Assembly: GCA_947307265.1 (NCBI GenBank)
Contig: CAMZIP010000002.1
Location: 1-41,418 of the forward strand
DNA length: 41,418 nt
Reading direction: 5' to 3'
DNA from: an uncultured Bacteroidales bacterium
GTDB taxonomy: Bacteria > Bacteroidota > Bacteroidia > Bacteroidales > UBA932
The notes under the pieces are model-generated. The model ran no database searches and was not told where the DNA came from. It was given only the letters and a program-made list of their open reading frames with translations. Of this stretch, positions 13,338-21,814 are shown piece by piece. Position 1 is the first letter of the stretch. The number at the start of each line of letters is the position of its first letter. A program made the translations under genes and the position numbers.

Positions 13338-16286
13338 AAATACAGATTTATCATCTCAGCCATTCTGCTCTCCGCCATTATTGCGGCCTGCACGCCGAAA
13401 GAGCAGTTCCCTGTCAATACGGCATCCGGCACTTATATCCGCGTTTCGCGCGGCGAAATGACCAAAGTCTCGCTCACCCAGGAGGAGGATTATACCCTTA
13501 CCGCACGTTGGGACGAGGCCGACAGCATCGCCGTCATTTACCGCGACGCGGTCGATGCACTCATCTGCGAGAAATTCCTCATCGACCCCGCAACCATCAG
13601 CGGGGACGGTAAATGGGCGGTTTTCTCCAATATGGAAAGCGGCATCCCCGCACTCGAAGCAGAAACCACTTTCACGATTCTGTATCCTTATTCCGACGCC
13701 GTACAGAACGATAGTATTGCGCTTGATATTGCAGCGCAGACCGGCGCTCTGGCCGACCTTGGCCACTGCGACGTAATGTCATACACCGGCACCGCGGCCA
13801 GCCTGCCTACGGACATCACCCTCACGCAGCATTGCACCATCCTGCAATTCCCTGCAGGTACGATGACGGCAATGGGCGTAACCGATAACGATGCAACCGT
13901 GCAGTTGATTCACATCGACGGTGATATCGACCTTCGCACGGCATTCTTCGCTGACGGCCACGAAGCCGTCACCGGAGGAGGCACCGATACCGTCACCGTA
14001 AGCGGCGTGGCTCTGGAAGAGGGCCGTCTGGCAGATGATCTCTTCATAGCGTTCGGCCAGGATACTACGGACCGTCACCAGCAGTTCAAACTGAAGATTG
14101 TCTCGCTTGAAAAAGAGTACGACATAACGCTCCCCAAGCGTTCATTCCTCAATGGCAAACTGTATGTGGTTCAGACGGCTCTAGAGCCGATCCCCGGACC
14201 GTATATCGTGTTTGCCGATACGCTGGTAAGAGATATTTGCCTCGCTGCAGGATGGGATACCGACAATGACGGTCACATCCAGAAAGAAGAGGCAGAGGCA
14301 GTTACCGAAGTGCTGTTCAAGCAGGTGTTTATGGGCTCCAAGATCGAGAGTTTCGACGAGTTCAAGTATTTCACCGGCATTTCGACGCTTCCCGGACGTG
14401 CATTCAGCAACTGCAGCACGCTGGTCAGCATTTCCCTGCCTGAGAGCCTCGAGAAAATAGATTATCAGGCTTTTGCTTCGTGCGCTTCGCTGCAGTCCAT
14501 AATCCTGCCGCCCGCATTGGAATCCACCGGTTCGGCGGCATTTGCAGGCTGCAAATCCCTCACGAACCTGACCGTCCGCAGCAAGTCATTCACCCCCGGA
14601 GAGGCCGCATTTGCGGATTGCCCCGCGCTCGTAAACCTGAAGACCAACGATACTTCCATCAAACTGCTCGATCATTACTTCCTGATCGACAAGGGCGGCA
14701 AGGTGACGGTCAACAGTTTTATGTCCGATTCGGTCACGCTCACCATTCCCGACGGTATCACGGACATCGGGTTCGATGCCTTCAACCGTGCCAAGTCGCT
14801 CAAGAGAGTGGTGTTCCCCGCAACTATCGCATCTTTCGGCCGTTACGCGTTCAACGGCGCCAAGAGCCTTGATACCCTCAAGTTCCTGGGCCGCACCGTA
14901 CCGAAGATCGACGATACTTCATTCCCCGAGCCGCATCCTGCACTGATTTATGTGCCGTTCGGGACAAAAGAGGCATACTCTGCAGTATTCAGCTGGAGCG
15001 ATTCGCATATCCTGCATCAGGCTCTCCTGCCCGTAGGCCAGGCGTTCAATTCGGCACTCAAGAAGCAGGCTGATCCTTCGGCGCTCGCATCCACTATGGA
15101 TAAGCATATCCGTCGTATAGTGATGCGTACTGACGATTTCTCGACTGACGGAACAGTTGTTTCGCTTGACGGATCGGAGATTCCCGTATATGCTACATTC
15201 GATGCCGAGAGCGGCGTGCTGACGCTTACCACTCCAGCATCTGAAATGTGCACGGGCCAGGACGCTTCGCAGATGTTCGCATACTTCAACTGCCTGGAGG
15301 GCTTCGACGGCCTTACGGCGCTCAATACTTCCGAGGCCGTGACGATGGAGGCAATGTTCAACCAGTACGGAGCAGATTCGCTCAGCCAGGCGCTGACGGC
15401 CCTCGACCTGAGCGGCTTCAACACCGCGAAAGTGACCAACTTCCGCAGTATGTTCAATACCTGCCGCAAACTCGAGTCTCTCGACCTGAGTTCGTTCGAT
15501 ACCGGCAATGCGCTCAACTTCATAATGATGTTCGCCCGTTGCTTCGACCTCAAGTCGGTCAATCTGAGCAGTTTCAATACCTCCAAGGCCGCTTCGCTCT
15601 ACTGTATGTTCTACCAGTGCGAGAGCCTGGAGTCGGTGGACCTGAGTTCCTTCAATACCGCGAACGTGACGGACATGTCCTATATGTTCTCCTATTGCAA
15701 GAGCCTTAAGTCCCTTGACCTGAGCAACTTCAATACTGCGAAGGTGACCACGATGGACAATATGTTCGCCCACAATTCATCCCGTACCTCCCTCAAGTTG
15801 GGTGAAGGATTCAATACTGCTTCGGTTACGACTATGCGCGGTATGTTCCAGTACAACAACAAGATGGAGTCGTTCTCGCACGCATTCGACCTCTCTTCGT
15901 GCACCAATCTGGCATACTTCTTTGCCGGCTGCTCGACACTTACGAGCGTCGATCTGACAGGATTCAACGCATCTAATGTCAAGACGATGGACTGTATGCT
16001 CTATCACGTGCCGATGCTGAATGAAATCAGGATGAACGGCAATTTCCGCGCGCCGGGAGCCACTACTGTGTGGATGTTCTGCAATGCGGACGACGTTGCG
16101 CCCGTCAGGACGTCTTCGGGTGTGAGTTCGCTCATCATCCGTTGCACGCAGGAAGTCGCCGACTGGCTCGTGCAGGGCGACCTGCGCTGGATCAACAGCG
16201 GTTATCGCGAGTGCACGCCGACAACGGTAGGTTTCCGCGACCTTGTTACTGGCGCGGACCTTCCGGTTACCTGGAGACCCGATTAG
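13335..16286 (+). CDS. BspA-like surface lipoprotein 2 (EF-hand, LRR_5 and DUF285)
   Basis: A 983-residue predicted lipoprotein with lipobox AIIAAC. Its parts in order: a fimbrillin-like region (about 25-285, with T-K-V-S-L and W.EAD-x-I-x-V); a canonical EF-hand loop D308-x-D310-x-D312-G-x-I-x-x-x-E319; BspA-type leucine-rich repeats of the LRR_5 kind (about 335-555, AFSNCSTLVSISLPESLEKI); DUF285 repeats (about 640-905, LDLSSFNTANVTDMSYMF); and a tail with VRTSS, DWL and TGAD shared with BspA-like protein 1. Probably an adhesin or ligand-binding surface protein; the EF-hand suggests calcium stabilisation. It follows the third small ORF and converges on the aldo/keto reductase remnant with 14 bases between. 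Confidence 0.88.
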   Translation: MKYRFIISAILLSAIIAACTPKEQFPVNTASGTYIRVSRGEMTKVSLTQEEDYTLTARWDEADSIAVIYRDAVDALICEKFLIDPATISGDGKWAVFSNMESGIPALEAETTFTILYPYSDAVQNDSIALDIAAQTGALADLGHCDVMSYTGTAASLPTDITLTQHCTILQFPAGTMTAMGVTDNDATVQLIHIDGDIDLRTAFFADGHEAVTGGGTDTVTVSGVALEEGRLADDLFIAFGQDTTDRHQQFKLKIVSLEKEYDITLPKRSFLNGKLYVVQTALEPIPGPYIVFADTLVRDICLAAGWDTDNDGHIQKEEAEAVTEVLFKQVFMGSKIESFDEFKYFTGISTLPGRAFSNCSTLVSISLPESLEKIDYQAFASCASLQSIILPPALESTGSAAFAGCKSLTNLTVRSKSFTPGEAAFADCPALVNLKTNDTSIKLLDHYFLIDKGGKVTVNSFMSDSVTLTIPDGITDIGFDAFNRAKSLKRVVFPATIASFGRYAFNGAKSLDTLKFLGRTVPKIDDTSFPEPHPALIYVPFGTKEAYSAVFSWSDSHILHQALLPVGQAFNSALKKQADPSALASTMDKHIRRIVMRTDDFSTDGTVVSLDGSEIPVYATFDAESGVLTLTTPASEMCTGQDASQMFAYFNCLEGFDGLTALNTSEAVTMEAMFNQYGADSLSQALTALDLSGFNTAKVTNFRSMFNTCRKLESLDLSSFDTGNALNFIMMFARCFDLKSVNLSSFNTSKAASLYCMFYQCESLESVDLSSFNTANVTDMSYMFSYCKSLKSLDLSNFNTAKVTTMDNMFAHNSSRTSLKLGEGFNTASVTTMRGMFQYNNKMESFSHAFDLSSCTNLAYFFAGCSTLTSVDLTGFNASNVKTMDCMLYHVPMLNEIRMNGNFRAPGATTVWMFCNADDVAPVRTSSGVSSLIIRCTQEVADWLVQGDLRWINSGYRECTPTTVGFRDLVTGADLPVTWRPD

Positions 16287-16300
16287 GGAATAGATTTACT

Positions 16301-17697
16301 TTACAGCGGCGAAATATCGGAGCGCAGGAGTTCCGTATATTCGTCGATCTCCCGCATCCTGGCAGGGATTCGTATTCCCTGCGGGCAATGCGGCGTGCAA
16401 TGTCCGCAGCCGATGCACTTGTCGGCCTGGCGGAGCCGGTCGATGCTGCGGTCATAACCCACGAGGAATTTGCGGCGGGCCTTTCGGTACTCCTTAGTGC
16501 CCTTTTCGCGGTTTACGGAGCCTTCATTTACACACTTGTTGTAATGTGCGAAAATGCCGGGGATATCAAGTCCGTAGGGGCAAGGCATACAGTACTGGCA
16601 CGCGGTGCACATTATGATGGGGAAGGACTCGAATTCTTCGGCCACCTCGTTTTCAAGCCACGAGACTTCTTCGGGCGTGAGCGGTTTGAGCGGCGCGAAA
16701 CTGTTCAGATTGTCCACGAGGTTTTCCATATAGGTCATACCGCTCAGCACCGTCATCACGTTGGGATAGGTGCCGCAGTAGCGGAATGCCCACGAAGCGA
16801 CGCTGCGCGAAGGTTCGCGGGTCAGCATTTCGGTCGTCAGGTGGTCGTTGAGGCTGGCCAGCTGGCCTCCGAGCAGGGGTTCCATTATCACCACGGGAAT
16901 GCCGAGTTCGGTCAGGCGCTCATACATATATGAAGCATCTGACTGCGGACGGGGTTTTTGCTGTCGCTGTGATGCTTCCAGTCCACGTAGTTCATCTGTA
17001 TCTGAACGAAGTCCCAGTGCACTTTTTCGTGATAGGAGAGGAAGTAGTCGAATCCGTCGTCCTGTCCGTGGAACGAGAATCCCAGGTGGCGTATGCGGCC
17101 GGCCTCGCGCTCTTTCATCAGGAAGTCCAGCATTCCGTTTTCGATGAAACGCTTGTCAAATACCTCCTGCGCGGTCAGGTCGCGTCGCGTTCCGCCGATG
17201 GTATGCAGCAGGTAGTAGTCGATATAATCGACCTTGAGGCGCTTGAAGGACTGATGATACATTTCCAGCGCGGCCTTGCGAGAATAGTCGTTCGTATTGG
17301 TCATCTTGGTCGCGATGAAATACGAATTGCGCGGGTGGCGCTGCAGTGCGGTGGCGGTGGCTTCCTCGGAACGGCCCTGGAGGTAGCGCGGAGCAGTGTC
17401 GAAATAGTTGACTCCGTGAGCCAGTGCGTAATCCACGAGTTGATTGACGGCCTCCTGGTCGATAATATCCTCGCCATTTTCATTCTTTGTCATCGGCCAG
17501 CGCATACAGCCGTAGCCGAGCAGCGAGACGCGGTCTCCCTTGCCGGAGGAGCGGTAGGTCATCTCACCCTGCTCCCCGTCTTCTTCGGAAAAAGGATTTT
17601 TGGCGCCTAATGTGGTTGCAGCTGCGAATGTTGCGGCGCTGCCGCCCAGAGTCTTCAGAAACTGGCGGCGGTTTATGTTGTGCAGTAACTTTTCCAT
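16301..17697 (-). pseudogene. Tat-exported Fe-S aldo/keto reductase, frameshifted
   Basis: Two overlapping frames (16912-17697 and 16301-16927) together encode one aldo/keto reductase. The N-terminal part has a twin-arginine signal (NRRQFLK) and the reductase core (GVNYFDTAPRY, FIATKM, YIDYYLLH, GFSFHG). The C-terminal part has VVIMEPLLGG and a ferredoxin-like end (CTACQYCMPCPYG, CIGCGHCTPHCPQG). The first frame stops just after NYVDWKH; the second frame is open across the same stretch. One added base in the A5C4 run (plus-strand 16951-16959) would join them. This may be a real frameshift, an assembly error or recoding. The polyferredoxin gene upstream is the natural electron partner. Confidence 0.85.
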
Positions 17698-17709
17698 ACT
17701 TGTAGTTTC

Positions 17710-19206
17710 TTAGATCTGGTTGTGAATGAGGTGTCCTTCTACGTATATTGCAGGATACGGCCTTGCGGGGCAATGATATTCGCAGGAACCGCAACCGATG
17801 CAGAGTTCGGTATTGACTGCCGGAATCTTCTGATCCTTCGGTCCGTCAACCATCGTAATCGCTCCGGTAGGGCAGTGGCGCGAGCAGTTGCCGCAGGGCT
17901 GTCCTTCGCTTCCGGGCAGGCAGTTGTCGAGTATCACAACTGCGTGTCCGATGCGGATGGAAGTCTTTTCTTCGGGAGTTATTGGCTTAATCGCACCTGC
18001 GGGGCAGACCTGCGAGCAGCGGTTGCAACTGGTGCGGCAGAATCCCTTCTCGAAGTTCATCTCAGGCTGCATCAGCGTTTCGAGCGAAGTCGAGGGAGAG
18101 AGTACTCCGAACGGGCATTCGGTAACGCAGAGCTGGCAGGCCACGCAGTTCTTGCTGAAATGCTTGAGGCTCTGTGCGCCTGCAGGCTTGAGCGGCACTT
18201 CGCGGTGAGGTTTCTTTTTCTCCTCGATAGCAGCAAGTCCGCCGTCGGCGTCCTTCTTCTGTGCGTTGAGCGTTACCGCTCCGGCTGCCAATACGGCTCC
18301 GGTAATGAATGCGCGGCGGCCGCCGTTGACCGAAGTATCTGCTTCAGGCTTGCTTTCGGTCGGTTCCGTCTTGGTCTTGCAGCTCTTGCAGGGGGCCTTG
18401 GCTATGGTGATGGCTCCGTGCGTGCAGTTCTCGAGGCAGTCCATACACATCACGCAGCGGCTGTAGTCGATGCTGTGCTCCTTCGGATTGATGCAGGAGG
18501 CCTTGCAGCCGCGTGCGCAGATACCGCACGAGATGCACTTGGAGTTATTGATTACAGGTTTGAAAATAGCGAAACGCGAAATCAGGCCGAGCACCGTGCC
18601 GACGGGGCAGACGGTGTTGCACCAGAGGCGTCCGCCGATTCGCGCGAAAGCGAAAATCACGACGAAACTGACGGCTGCCACGATGAATGTCGGCAGGCTG
18701 CGGACGGCCACCTGAACGGGGTAGAACGTCACGCTGCCGTTATGCTCTGAAATGGAAGCCAGGATGTTGTTGCACCAGCCGTAGAGGGGCGCGAACAGTT
18801 CGGTCATCATACGGCCGAATGCGCCGTAGGGGGCTATGAGTGCGGCAATTGACGTGCATCCGAGGATGATCAGCAGTACGAAAACGCCCAGAATGCCGTA
18901 ACGCAGCCAGGGGAGTTCCTTTTTATAGGAGAAACGGTTGCGGTGTTTGCGGCTGCCGGGTGCGGATATTATGTCCTGCATAATGCCCAGGGGGCAAATT
19001 ACGGAGCAATAGACGCGGCCGAATAAGAGGGTGACCAACACGAGGGCTACGATAACCAGAACGTTGAGGGCCAGAACGGCCTCCAGGGCCTGTATGCTGG
19101 CAAGGAAACTCAACTTCGGCGACCATACTCCGGTGAAGTCCAGGAACAGCAGGCTGAGGCAGATAAATACCACTGCTGCCACTACAATGCGGATTTTTCT
19201 GAGCAT
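17710..19206 (-). CDS. NapH/YccM-like membrane polyferredoxin
   Basis: A 498-residue membrane iron-sulfur protein. The N-terminal half has several membrane segments with the NapH-type CSVICPLG and CNTVCPVG motifs. CxxCxxxC ferredoxin motifs follow (CISCGICARGC, CVMCMDCLENC), then a second signal-like segment (GGRRAFITGAVLAAG) and further ferredoxin motifs (CVACQLCVTEC, CNRCSQVCPAG, CGNCSRHCPTG, CIGCGSCEYHC). It looks like an electron conduit from membrane to periplasm. The Tat-exported Fe-S aldo/keto reductase gene lies 12 bases downstream and is its probable partner. A near-consensus promoter is at 19239-19270. Confidence 0.88.
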   Translation of the reverse strand: MLRKIRIVVAAVVFICLSLLFLDFTGVWSPKLSFLASIQALEAVLALNVLVIVALVLVTLLFGRVYCSVICPLGIMQDIISAPGSRKHRNRFSYKKELPWLRYGILGVFVLLIILGCTSIAALIAPYGAFGRMMTELFAPLYGWCNNILASISEHNGSVTFYPVQVAVRSLPTFIVAAVSFVVIFAFARIGGRLWCNTVCPVGTVLGLISRFAIFKPVINNSKCISCGICARGCKASCINPKEHSIDYSRCVMCMDCLENCTHGAITIAKAPCKSCKTKTEPTESKPEADTSVNGGRRAFITGAVLAAGAVTLNAQKKDADGGLAAIEEKKKPHREVPLKPAGAQSLKHFSKNCVACQLCVTECPFGVLSPSTSLETLMQPEMNFEKGFCRTSCNRCSQVCPAGAIKPITPEEKTSIRIGHAVVILDNCLPGSEGQPCGNCSRHCPTGAITMVDGPKDQKIPAVNTELCIGCGSCEYHCPARPYPAIYVEGHLIHNQI

Positions 19207-19238
19207 TTTGCGGGGGGATTAAACGGTTGTGATTCACA

Positions 19239-19270
19239 CAAATTTACAATTATTTGATTTTTATTGCAAA
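19239..19270 (-). promoter_or_regulatory. Promoter of the polyferredoxin operon
   Basis: On the minus strand, TTTG (19270-19267), a 20-base spacer and TAAATTTG (19246-19239) match the Bacteroidota promoter consensus. It overlaps the divergent promoter at 19253-19286. Confidence 0.75.
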
Positions 19271-19286
19271 ATTTTTCATATCTTTG
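19253..19286 (+). promoter_or_regulatory. Promoter of the OmpA/TPR-like gene
   Basis: TTTG (19253-19256), a 22-base spacer and TATCTTTG (19279-19286). The leader to the ATG at 19352 is about 60 bases. It shares DNA with the divergent polyferredoxin promoter. Confidence 0.7.
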
Positions 19287-19351
19287 AGTTTACTAAACTT
19301 TGGCTAAGTGTGTGTCATTGAGGACATTAATATATTTAAACATTATAAAAG

Positions 19352-20809
19352 ATGAAGAAAATCAGCAAATTGTTGGCAGCCGTCACACTCGGACTCGTTG
19401 CAACATTCACTGCCGTTGCTAATCCTTTTAAGATTTGTAATGACAATGTAGAGATGAAGATCGTCAGCCTCGTTCCCTCGACTGACGGTAAGTGCCTCCT
19501 CGTCGATTATCAGTTCACGGTCAATCCCGCGGCTGTAGAAGAGTGCGGTACACTGCTGCTTACTCCTGTTATCAAGAAGGACCCCAACAAGCACCTCATC
19601 GAGGTCATCGCAGTCAACGCTCCCGGCCGTACCGGTCTTGAAAAGTGGCTCGAGAAGAAGATCTATGGTGTTTGCGATCCCAACTACGTTCGCGTTTTCA
19701 CCATTAAGGAAGGCGAGAACCTGGTTATCAAGACCCAGAGGCATATCCCTTACGAGGAGTGGATGGACGGTGCACGCCTGATGGTTACTTCCCAGAAGGC
19801 TACCTACTCCCCCAACTGCATCGAGGGTTGCCCGGGCGAGGAAGACATCTGCGACGTTCCTTTCTATGAGGAGCCCCTCCAGATCAATCCTGAGTTCGTC
19901 GAGGTCAAGCCTGACATCGAGACCGGTGACGTTCACAAACTCCAGACCCGCCTCTACTATCCGGTCAACGTTACCCGCAGCGTAGAGAGCTATATGGAGA
20001 ACAAGGAGGCCCTCAAGATTATGACTACCATCGACGAAGGTAACTTCGAGGTTCTCGAGGTTGCAGTCGAGGGTTGGGCATCTCCTGAATCCCCCGTTAC
20101 CTACAACCAGGGTCTTGCTGACAAGCGTGCCGCTACCGTCAAGAATATCATTTCCAAGAAGTACGGTTTCGGTGACGATGTCTTCCAGACCGTCGGTCTC
20201 GGTGAGTACTGGGCAAATGCAGAAGAGTTCATCAACAGTACCGATGTCAAGGTCGTTGCTGACAACCGCGAGGCTCTCCTCGACGCACTCAAGATCGAAG
20301 ATCTCGATGCACGTGAGGCTGCTATCCGCAAGGTTGCAGGCGGCAAGGCTTACAAGGCAATCTTCGACAACACCTATCCTCGCAGCCGTTTCGCTGACTG
20401 TGTGATCTCCTACAAGATGCGCAGTTATGCAGTCGAGGACATCCTGGCTCTCTACAATGTCGATCCGATGAACATCGGTCCTGCAGAGTACGCTATCCTG
20501 GTTGCAAACGGTGCAGGTGACGAGATTCTGAACCAGGGTCTCGAGCTCTATCCGGACAGCGAGGCACTCAACGCATTTGCTGCTGAGCGCGCACTTGCTG
20601 ACTTCAACGTAGCAAAGGCTATCGAGCACTACAAGAAGGCCGGCTCCACCGAAGAGGTTATGAACAACCTCGGTGCTTGCTACCTCCTCGTCGGTGACGC
20701 AGACGCTGCTGAGGCTTGCTTCGCAAAGGCCGGCAACTTGCCTGCTCTCGAGAAGAACTACGAGGAACTCGACAAGGTCCGCATCAACAACAAGTACTTC
20801 CCCAAATAG
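19352..20809 (+). CDS. Exported OmpA/TPR-like protein, DUF3868-related
   Basis: A 485-residue exported protein with a cleavable signal peptide (FTAVANP). The central stretch V-E-G-W-A-S-P-E-S...YNQGLADKRAATV resembles the OmpA-type segment seen in the fimbrial-operon protein at 22902 (SASPEGASTYNALLSRKR). The C-terminal third has TPR-like helices (KAIEHYKKAGSTEEVMNNLGACYLLVGDADAAEACFAKAG, split here by function only as repeats). Codon use is strongly biased to GGT, GCT, AAG, ATC and CTC, like the ribosomal protein genes, suggesting high expression. It stands alone next to tRNA-Leu and the fimbrial operon. Probably periplasmic or outer-membrane associated and linked to fimbriae or the envelope; DUF3868 relation is by resemblance only. 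Confidence 0.65.
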   Translation: MKKISKLLAAVTLGLVATFTAVANPFKICNDNVEMKIVSLVPSTDGKCLLVDYQFTVNPAAVEECGTLLLTPVIKKDPNKHLIEVIAVNAPGRTGLEKWLEKKIYGVCDPNYVRVFTIKEGENLVIKTQRHIPYEEWMDGARLMVTSQKATYSPNCIEGCPGEEDICDVPFYEEPLQINPEFVEVKPDIETGDVHKLQTRLYYPVNVTRSVESYMENKEALKIMTTIDEGNFEVLEVAVEGWASPESPVTYNQGLADKRAATVKNIISKKYGFGDDVFQTVGLGEYWANAEEFINSTDVKVVADNREALLDALKIEDLDAREAAIRKVAGGKAYKAIFDNTYPRSRFADCVISYKMRSYAVEDILALYNVDPMNIGPAEYAILVANGAGDEILNQGLELYPDSEALNAFAAERALADFNVAKAIEHYKKAGSTEEVMNNLGACYLLVGDADAAEACFAKAGNLPALEKNYEELDKVRINNKYFPK

Positions 20810-20834
20810 TTATTTGAGGACCCAAGGACATTTT

Positions 20835-20862
20835 GAAGACCGGTCACAACAGGCCGGTCTTC
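20835..20862 (+). terminator. Hairpin after the OmpA/TPR-like gene
   Basis: The stem GAAGACCGG / CCGGTCTTC has a 10-base loop and only a short T-stretch (ATTT) after it. It ends five bases before the tRNA, so some transcripts may read through into tRNA-Leu. Confidence 0.65.
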
Positions 20863-20866
20863 ATTT

Positions 20867-20952
20867 GCCCGGGTGGTGAAATCGGTAGACACGCGGGACT
20901 TAAAATCCCGTGGCCAGGAATGGCTGTACGGGTTCGATTCCCGTCCCGGGCA
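20867..20952 (+). tRNA. tRNA-Leu (UAA)
   Basis: An 86-base class II tRNA. The acceptor arm GCCCGGG pairs with CCCGGGC and is followed by discriminator A. The anticodon stem CGGGA / TCCCG carries TAA. There is a long variable arm, as expected for Leu, and the T-arm has GGTTCGATTCC. The CCA end is not fully encoded. Confidence 0.96.
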
Positions 20953-20967
20953 CCTCTTTACCTAGAA

Positions 20968-21804
20968 TTATCTTTCAGCCTTTAGACGTCCGGCGTCCTC
21001 CCAATCGAGGACGCTGATCGTAATTTCAGCAGGTGAGATATTGACCTGAAGGTGGATGTCCGGAAGCCAGGCCGCGTCAAAGTCGTATCCTGCACGTTCC
21101 AGATACCAGCCCATCGGGACCGTAATGCCCTCGGTGGAGCCTTTCCATCCAGTCACCTTCAGGATGATACCTGCATCCAACTGCCTCGGCATACGGAATG
21201 TCAGTTCTCCGTCGCGGGACCTTTCCTTCAGGTCGCATTCGAATGCCCCTTCGAGGGGTTCCATTTTCTCCGCGTCAAACCCCGCAACCGTTCCGACTGC
21301 CTTGAAGAAGAGGTCCTCAGGCGCTGCACCGCCGATGGCCTTTCCTTCCGTATCGGTTGTAATCACCGAGATATAGACCGTAGAGAATTGCTTATAGAGA
21401 TCCAACTCTACGCGGGCCTCCTCGCCCCGCGTATCCACTACTGCACGGCACGCGTAGAGGGAATCCGCCTGTTGTCCGGTTTCGATATAGGCCTTTCCTC
21501 CCGTTATGCGCTTCGGACCGGGCAGAAGAGTACCGATAACCTGCACTCCGCTCCGCGGAACGGTCTTTTCCAGAAGTGACGGGCAGGAAGAGAGCATATA
21601 CGTCTCTGCTGAAAGGTACTTGCCTTCACAGATGCAGTCTATGCTGAGCATTCCATTTGTCATATCGCGGAAGTTCTCGCCGCTGAGTATGTTTTGCAAA
21701 TCCACCTGCAGGATGCACGGACACTCAGTCCTGTCTTCCTTGACGGAGCAGGCCGCTGCGGCTGCGAGGAGTGCCAAAACGGGCAGAAAGGCCTTGTTTT
21801 TCAT
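20968..21804 (-). CDS. FimB/Mfa2-type fimbrial anchor lipoprotein
   Basis: A 278-residue lipoprotein (lipobox AAAAC near residue 19) of the Mfa2/FimB family. A short spacer after the lipid Cys leads to the typical Cys-Pro-Cys motif (DRTECPCILQVDL). In type V fimbriae this protein anchors the shaft to the outer membrane and limits its length. It is the last gene of the fimbrial operon, 10 bases after the fimbrillin gene. It ends 15 bases from the convergent tRNA-Leu, with no clear terminator. Confidence 0.85.
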   Translation of the reverse strand: MKNKAFLPVLALLAAAAACSVKEDRTECPCILQVDLQNILSGENFRDMTNGMLSIDCICEGKYLSAETYMLSSCPSLLEKTVPRSGVQVIGTLLPGPKRITGGKAYIETGQQADSLYACRAVVDTRGEEARVELDLYKQFSTVYISVITTDTEGKAIGGAAPEDLFFKAVGTVAGFDAEKMEPLEGAFECDLKERSRDGELTFRMPRQLDAGIILKVTGWKGSTEGITVPMGWYLERAGYDFDAAWLPDIHLQVNISPAEITISVLDWEDAGRLKAER

Positions 21805-21814
21805 CTTTGTATGC

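Noticed and set aside
20867-20968. tRNA-Leu as an attachment site of an integrated element
   Set aside because: No integrase and no second copy of the tRNA 3' end were noticed in the window.
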